DNA from: an uncultured Prevotellaceae bacterium
Lineage (GTDB): Bacteria > Bacteroidota > Bacteroidia > Bacteroidales > Bacteroidaceae
Assembly (NCBI GenBank): GCA_900315105.1
Contig: OMXX01000079.1
Coordinates: 1 to 17,978 of the forward strand
Direction: 5' to 3'
DNA: 17,978 nucleotides
Within the stretch, counting starts at the first letter, position 1. The number at the start of each line of letters is the position of its first letter. Below are positions 16,199-17,978 of the stretch, in pieces. A program made the translations under genes and the position numbers. The notes under the pieces are model-generated. The model had not been told where the DNA came from. It made no database searches and worked only from the letters and a program-made list of their open reading frames with translations.

Positions 16199-17347
16199 CT
16201 AATTTTTTATGCAATCAATCACTCTTTGCAGGTCATTATCGCTCAGCAGGTGATGCATGGGTAGACAGATGACTGTGTCGGCCATTTTATGTGCATTTGG
16301 CAGATTCTCTGGTGAGGCACTATCCAGTCCGCGATAAGTGGAGAATTCGCTGATGAGCGGATAGAAATACCGACGGCCCCAAACGTTACGCTCGCGCATT
16401 TTAAAATAGAGCTCGTCACGACTCATGCCATATTTCTCAGCATCGACGAAGATGGGAAAATAGCTGTAGTTGTGCACTACACCGGGCATGTCATCAAAGT
16501 ATGTGATGCCCTCTACTTCTTTCAAAGCTTTGCGGTATTTAACGGCCACTTGATGACGTGCCTCGATGGCCTTGTCCACATTCTTTAGGTTGACGAGACC
16601 ATAGGCCGAGCGGATCTCATCCATTTTGCTGTTGATGCCTGGCCCAACGACGGTGGTCTCATTGGCAAAGCCGAAGTTCTTGAGATAGTCGATACGTTGC
16701 TTCATCTTTGCGTCGTGCATCACCATAGCACCGCCCTCAACCGTGTTGTACACTTTTGTGGCATGGAAGCTCAGTGTGCTGAGATCGCCGGCTTTGAGCA
16801 CAGAGACGTAGTCACCTTCGCTCTTTGAAAGAGTCTTGCTCTGCCGACTGTCCACCTTCACGCCAAAGGCATGGGCTGCATCGTAGATCACCTTCAACCC
16901 GTATTTGTCTGCTATTTCCTGAATAGCGTCCACATCGCAGGGCTTGCCGTAGACATGCACAGGCATAATGGCAGTGGTGCGCGGTGTGATGGCTGCCTCT
17001 ATCTTTTCGGGATCCATGCAGCCTGTAGATGGATCGATGTCTACGAATACGGGCTTAATACCGTTCCACCACAGTGCGTGGGTCGTGGCCACAAAACTAT
17101 ATGGAGTGGTGATTACCTCACCGGTGATACGAAGAGCTTGGAGAGCTGTAATCAGGGGTAAGGTGCCGTTGGTGAATAGACTGATATAGGGGACACCGAG
17201 GTATTCGGCCAGTCCTTTCTCCAATTGTTGATGGAACTGTCCGTTGTTGGTGATCCATTTTGACGCCCATATCTGCTTTAAATATTCATTGAATTCGCCA
17301 AGGTCAGGGAGTAATGGCGATGTTACGGTGATGATATTCTTGTTCAT
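16199..17347 (-). CDS. PLP-dependent sugar aminotransferase (DegT/DnrJ/EryC1/StrS family, VioA-like)
   Basis: This 382-residue fold-type I aminotransferase contains ISLFTNGTLPL (55-65) for phosphate binding and TTPYSFVATTHA (80-91). Asp156 in IYDAAHAFG contacts the PLP ring nitrogen. Lys198 in SFHATKVYNTVEGGAM is the Schiff-base lysine. PGINSKMDEIRSAYG and the RRYFYPLIS stretch are typical. The family aminates dTDP-4-keto or 3-keto deoxyhexoses, and this branch resembles VioA-type enzymes that make dTDP-4-amino-4,6-dideoxyglucose. The exact product is inferred. Between GVKVDS (162-167) and AGDLSTLSFHATK it carries about 13 residues more than I expect for the family, rich in Ser and Lys. It is the first gene of the leftward operon and follows the long repeat-bearing leader. 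The keto-sugar supply genes are not in the window. Confidence 0.92.
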   Translation of the reverse strand: MNKNIITVTSPLLPDLGEFNEYLKQIWASKWITNNGQFHQQLEKGLAEYLGVPYISLFTNGTLPLITALQALRITGEVITTPYSFVATTHALWWNGIKPVFVDIDPSTGCMDPEKIEAAITPRTTAIMPVHVYGKPCDVDAIQEIADKYGLKVIYDAAHAFGVKVDSRQSKTLSKSEGDYVSVLKAGDLSTLSFHATKVYNTVEGGAMVMHDAKMKQRIDYLKNFGFANETTVVGPGINSKMDEIRSAYGLVNLKNVDKAIEARHQVAVKYRKALKEVEGITYFDDMPGVVHNYSYFPIFVDAEKYGMSRDELYFKMRERNVWGRRYFYPLISEFSTYRGLDSASPENLPNAHKMADTVICLPMHHLLSDNDLQRVIDCIKN

Positions 17348-17537
17348 TCGTTTGTAAAATTCTTAAAATTTATTATCCTTCTTGCCTATATCACTTATGG
17401 CTATCAAGTTAATATGTGGAACCAAGGCTGGTCACGAAATTACAAGAAAGTACTCTTGTTTTATGAAAAACATGACGAGTAATGAAAAATTATTCATTAA
17501 TTCATCCTGTTGGGATTGGCTGCTGATGGCAGCCGCC

Positions 17538-17669
17538 AAATGGCAACCGGCGGGGCGGCAAATGGGAGCCGGCGGGCTGCCAAATGGCAACCAGCGGGGC
17601 GGCAAATGGAAGCCGGCGGGGCGGCAAATGGAAGCCGGCGGGGCGGCAAATGGAAGCCGGCGGGGCGGC
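17538..17669. repeat. Six tandem copies of a GC-rich 22-bp unit
   Basis: Units begin at 17538, 17560, 17582, 17604, 17626 and 17648. The consensus is AAATGGAAGCC followed by GGCGGGGCGGC. Units 4, 5 and 6 are identical. Units 1-3 differ at positions 7-8 and a few others, and partial units flank the array. Each unit contains GCCG and CGGC able to form a small hairpin, and clustered G runs. A period of 22 rotates through all three frames, so this is a non-coding array rather than a protein repeat. It is far more GC-rich than its surroundings. Confidence 0.95.
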
Positions 17670-17688
17670 ACATGGCGGAAGCCATGTG
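17669..17688. other. Perfect 8-bp hairpin at the edge of the 22-bp repeat array
   Basis: Arms CACATGGC (17669-17676) and GCCATGTG (17681-17688) enclose the loop GGAA, a GNRA-type tetraloop on the plus strand. It begins at the last base of repeat unit 6. There is no T-run on either side, so it is not an intrinsic terminator. Confidence 0.75.
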
Positions 17689-17839
17689 TAAAGGCTTGGG
17701 AAGTGGGGATTGATGGTGTTGTCATGGTTTTTGGACGTTATTGAGGCGGAGGGAACGACACAACTCCCTCTCCTTCTCCCTTTGGTGTGGGGGGAAGAAG
17801 AATTGTGAAACTCCCGTTCTGGCATCCGCCTCCGTGTTT

Positions 17840-17851
17840 GAACTGCAGTTC
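17840..17851. promoter_or_regulatory. 12-bp perfect palindrome, possible operator
   Basis: GAACTGCAGTTC is its own reverse complement. It lies about 50 bp downstream of the predicted transcription start. A dimeric regulator site is possible, but a palindrome this short can also occur by chance. Confidence 0.35.
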
Positions 17852-17879
17852 GCAGAGAAGAAAGTCCAGAAAAACCATA

Positions 17880-17894
17880 AGGGGACGAACCCCT
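17880..17894 (-). promoter_or_regulatory. Short hairpin at the predicted 5' end of the leader RNA
   Basis: In the minus sense AGGGG, loop TTCGT and CCCCT form a GC-rich 5-bp stem. It starts about 5 nt from the predicted transcription start (around 17899). Such 5'-terminal stems can stabilise transcripts. That role is inferred here. Confidence 0.4.
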
Positions 17895-17902
17895 ATTCAC
17901 TG

Positions 17903-17934
17903 CAAAAATACGAATTTATCTTGGGATATACAAA
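17903..17934 (-). promoter_or_regulatory. Putative Bacteroidota-type promoter for the leftward operon
   Basis: On the minus strand TTTG (17931-17934) is followed after exactly 20 bp by TATTTTTG (17903-17910). This matches the -33 TTTG and -7 TAnnTTTG elements of the Bacteroidota primary sigma factor with correct spacing. It points into the leader and the aminotransferase, and it is the best match I found upstream of any gene in the window. Confidence 0.55.
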
Positions 17935-17978
17935 TATTTTCCATAAATAATCAGTTATGAAAAATCTTTAGATCAATG

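Larger units (their letters stand above)
17348..17899 (-). other. Long gene-free leader upstream of the aminotransferase
   Basis: No convincing coding region exists on either strand between the aminotransferase start and the putative promoter. The open frames here arise because the GC-rich 22-bp repeat has no stop codon in any frame. Besides the repeat and the elements listed separately, it contains an AT-rich perfect hairpin (arms TAATGAA and TTCATTA at 17480-17486 and 17493-17499) and a 6-bp stem GAGGGA/TCCCTC (17749-17754 with 17765-17770). If the promoter is right, all of this is transcribed as a structured 5' untranslated region. No UpxY/NusG-like antiterminator gene is present. From 17935 to 17978 I see nothing recognisable. 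Confidence 0.6.

Noticed and set aside
17382..17900. Several overlapping open frames of 60-130 codons on both strands, rich in Ala/Gly/Pro or Pro/Arg
   Set aside because: They exist because the 22-bp repeat lacks stop codons in every frame and brings an ATG with each unit. The same DNA gives equally long frames in several registers, and none shows a domain.
1..17978. Transposase, integrase, tRNA, rRNA or CRISPR array
   Set aside because: I looked for transposase or integrase-like proteins, spaced identical direct repeats with unique spacers, and cloverleaf-like segments. None was seen. The only tandem arrays are the 90-bp duplication and the 22-bp repeat, and neither has spacers.

Overview
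The window is an exopolysaccharide or capsule biosynthesis cluster from a member of the Bacteroidota, most likely Prevotella/Bacteroides-like. That placement is inferred from three things. The family mix (TupA-like ATP-grasp, EpsG-type polymerase, VioA-like aminotransferase plus hexapeptide acetyltransferase, acyltransferase 3) is typical of these genomes. Clear Shine-Dalgarno sequences are lacking. The best promoter has the Bacteroidota form TTTG-N20-TAnnTTTG. I see no species-diagnostic marker. Every supported gene lies on the minus strand, so the locus reads from right (about 17900) to left (1).

Right end (17348-17978): no gene. A probable promoter (17903-17934) would start a leader of about 550 nt. 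The leader holds a hairpin at its 5' end, a 12-bp palindrome, six tandem copies of a GC-rich 22-bp unit and further hairpins. Then come a PLP-dependent sugar aminotransferase (16199-17347) and a hexapeptide acyltransferase (15621-16163), which together should make an N-acetylated (or N-acylated) amino-deoxy nucleotide sugar.

Middle insertion (13794-15499): two overlapping genes with no obvious role in sugar chemistry. One is an SMC/OLD-like AAA ATPase. The other is a small protein with a PD-(D/E)xK nuclease-type motif. They look like a compact two-gene defence module sitting inside the polysaccharide operon, and they are the best candidate for an undescribed system here.

Left and centre (1-13736): two GT2 glycosyltransferases, a Wzx flippase, a GT8, two GT4 enzymes, an EpsG-like polymerase, a third GT4, two consecutive TupA-like ATP-grasp enzymes, a membrane O-acyltransferase, a UDP-glucuronate-type epimerase and a partial GT2 cut by the window edge. 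Together these fit a Wzx/Wzy-type pathway. Up to seven glycosyltransferases build a lipid-linked repeat unit. Wzx flips it, EpsG/Wzy polymerises it, and the acyltransferase and ATP-grasp enzymes add acyl and possibly amino-acid decorations. The initiating sugar-phosphate transferase, the dTDP-sugar supply genes (rmlA/rmlB type) and the export genes (wza/wzc) are not in the window.

Two sequence-level oddities suggest recent or ongoing change. One is an exact in-frame 90-bp tandem duplication inside the epimerase. The other is a C8 tract at the end of one ATP-grasp gene, where one extra base would extend the protein to within 2 nt of the next start codon. The outer genes (epimerase, aminotransferase, partial GT2) are visibly more GC-rich than the AT-rich glycosyltransferase core, as is usual for exchangeable polysaccharide loci.
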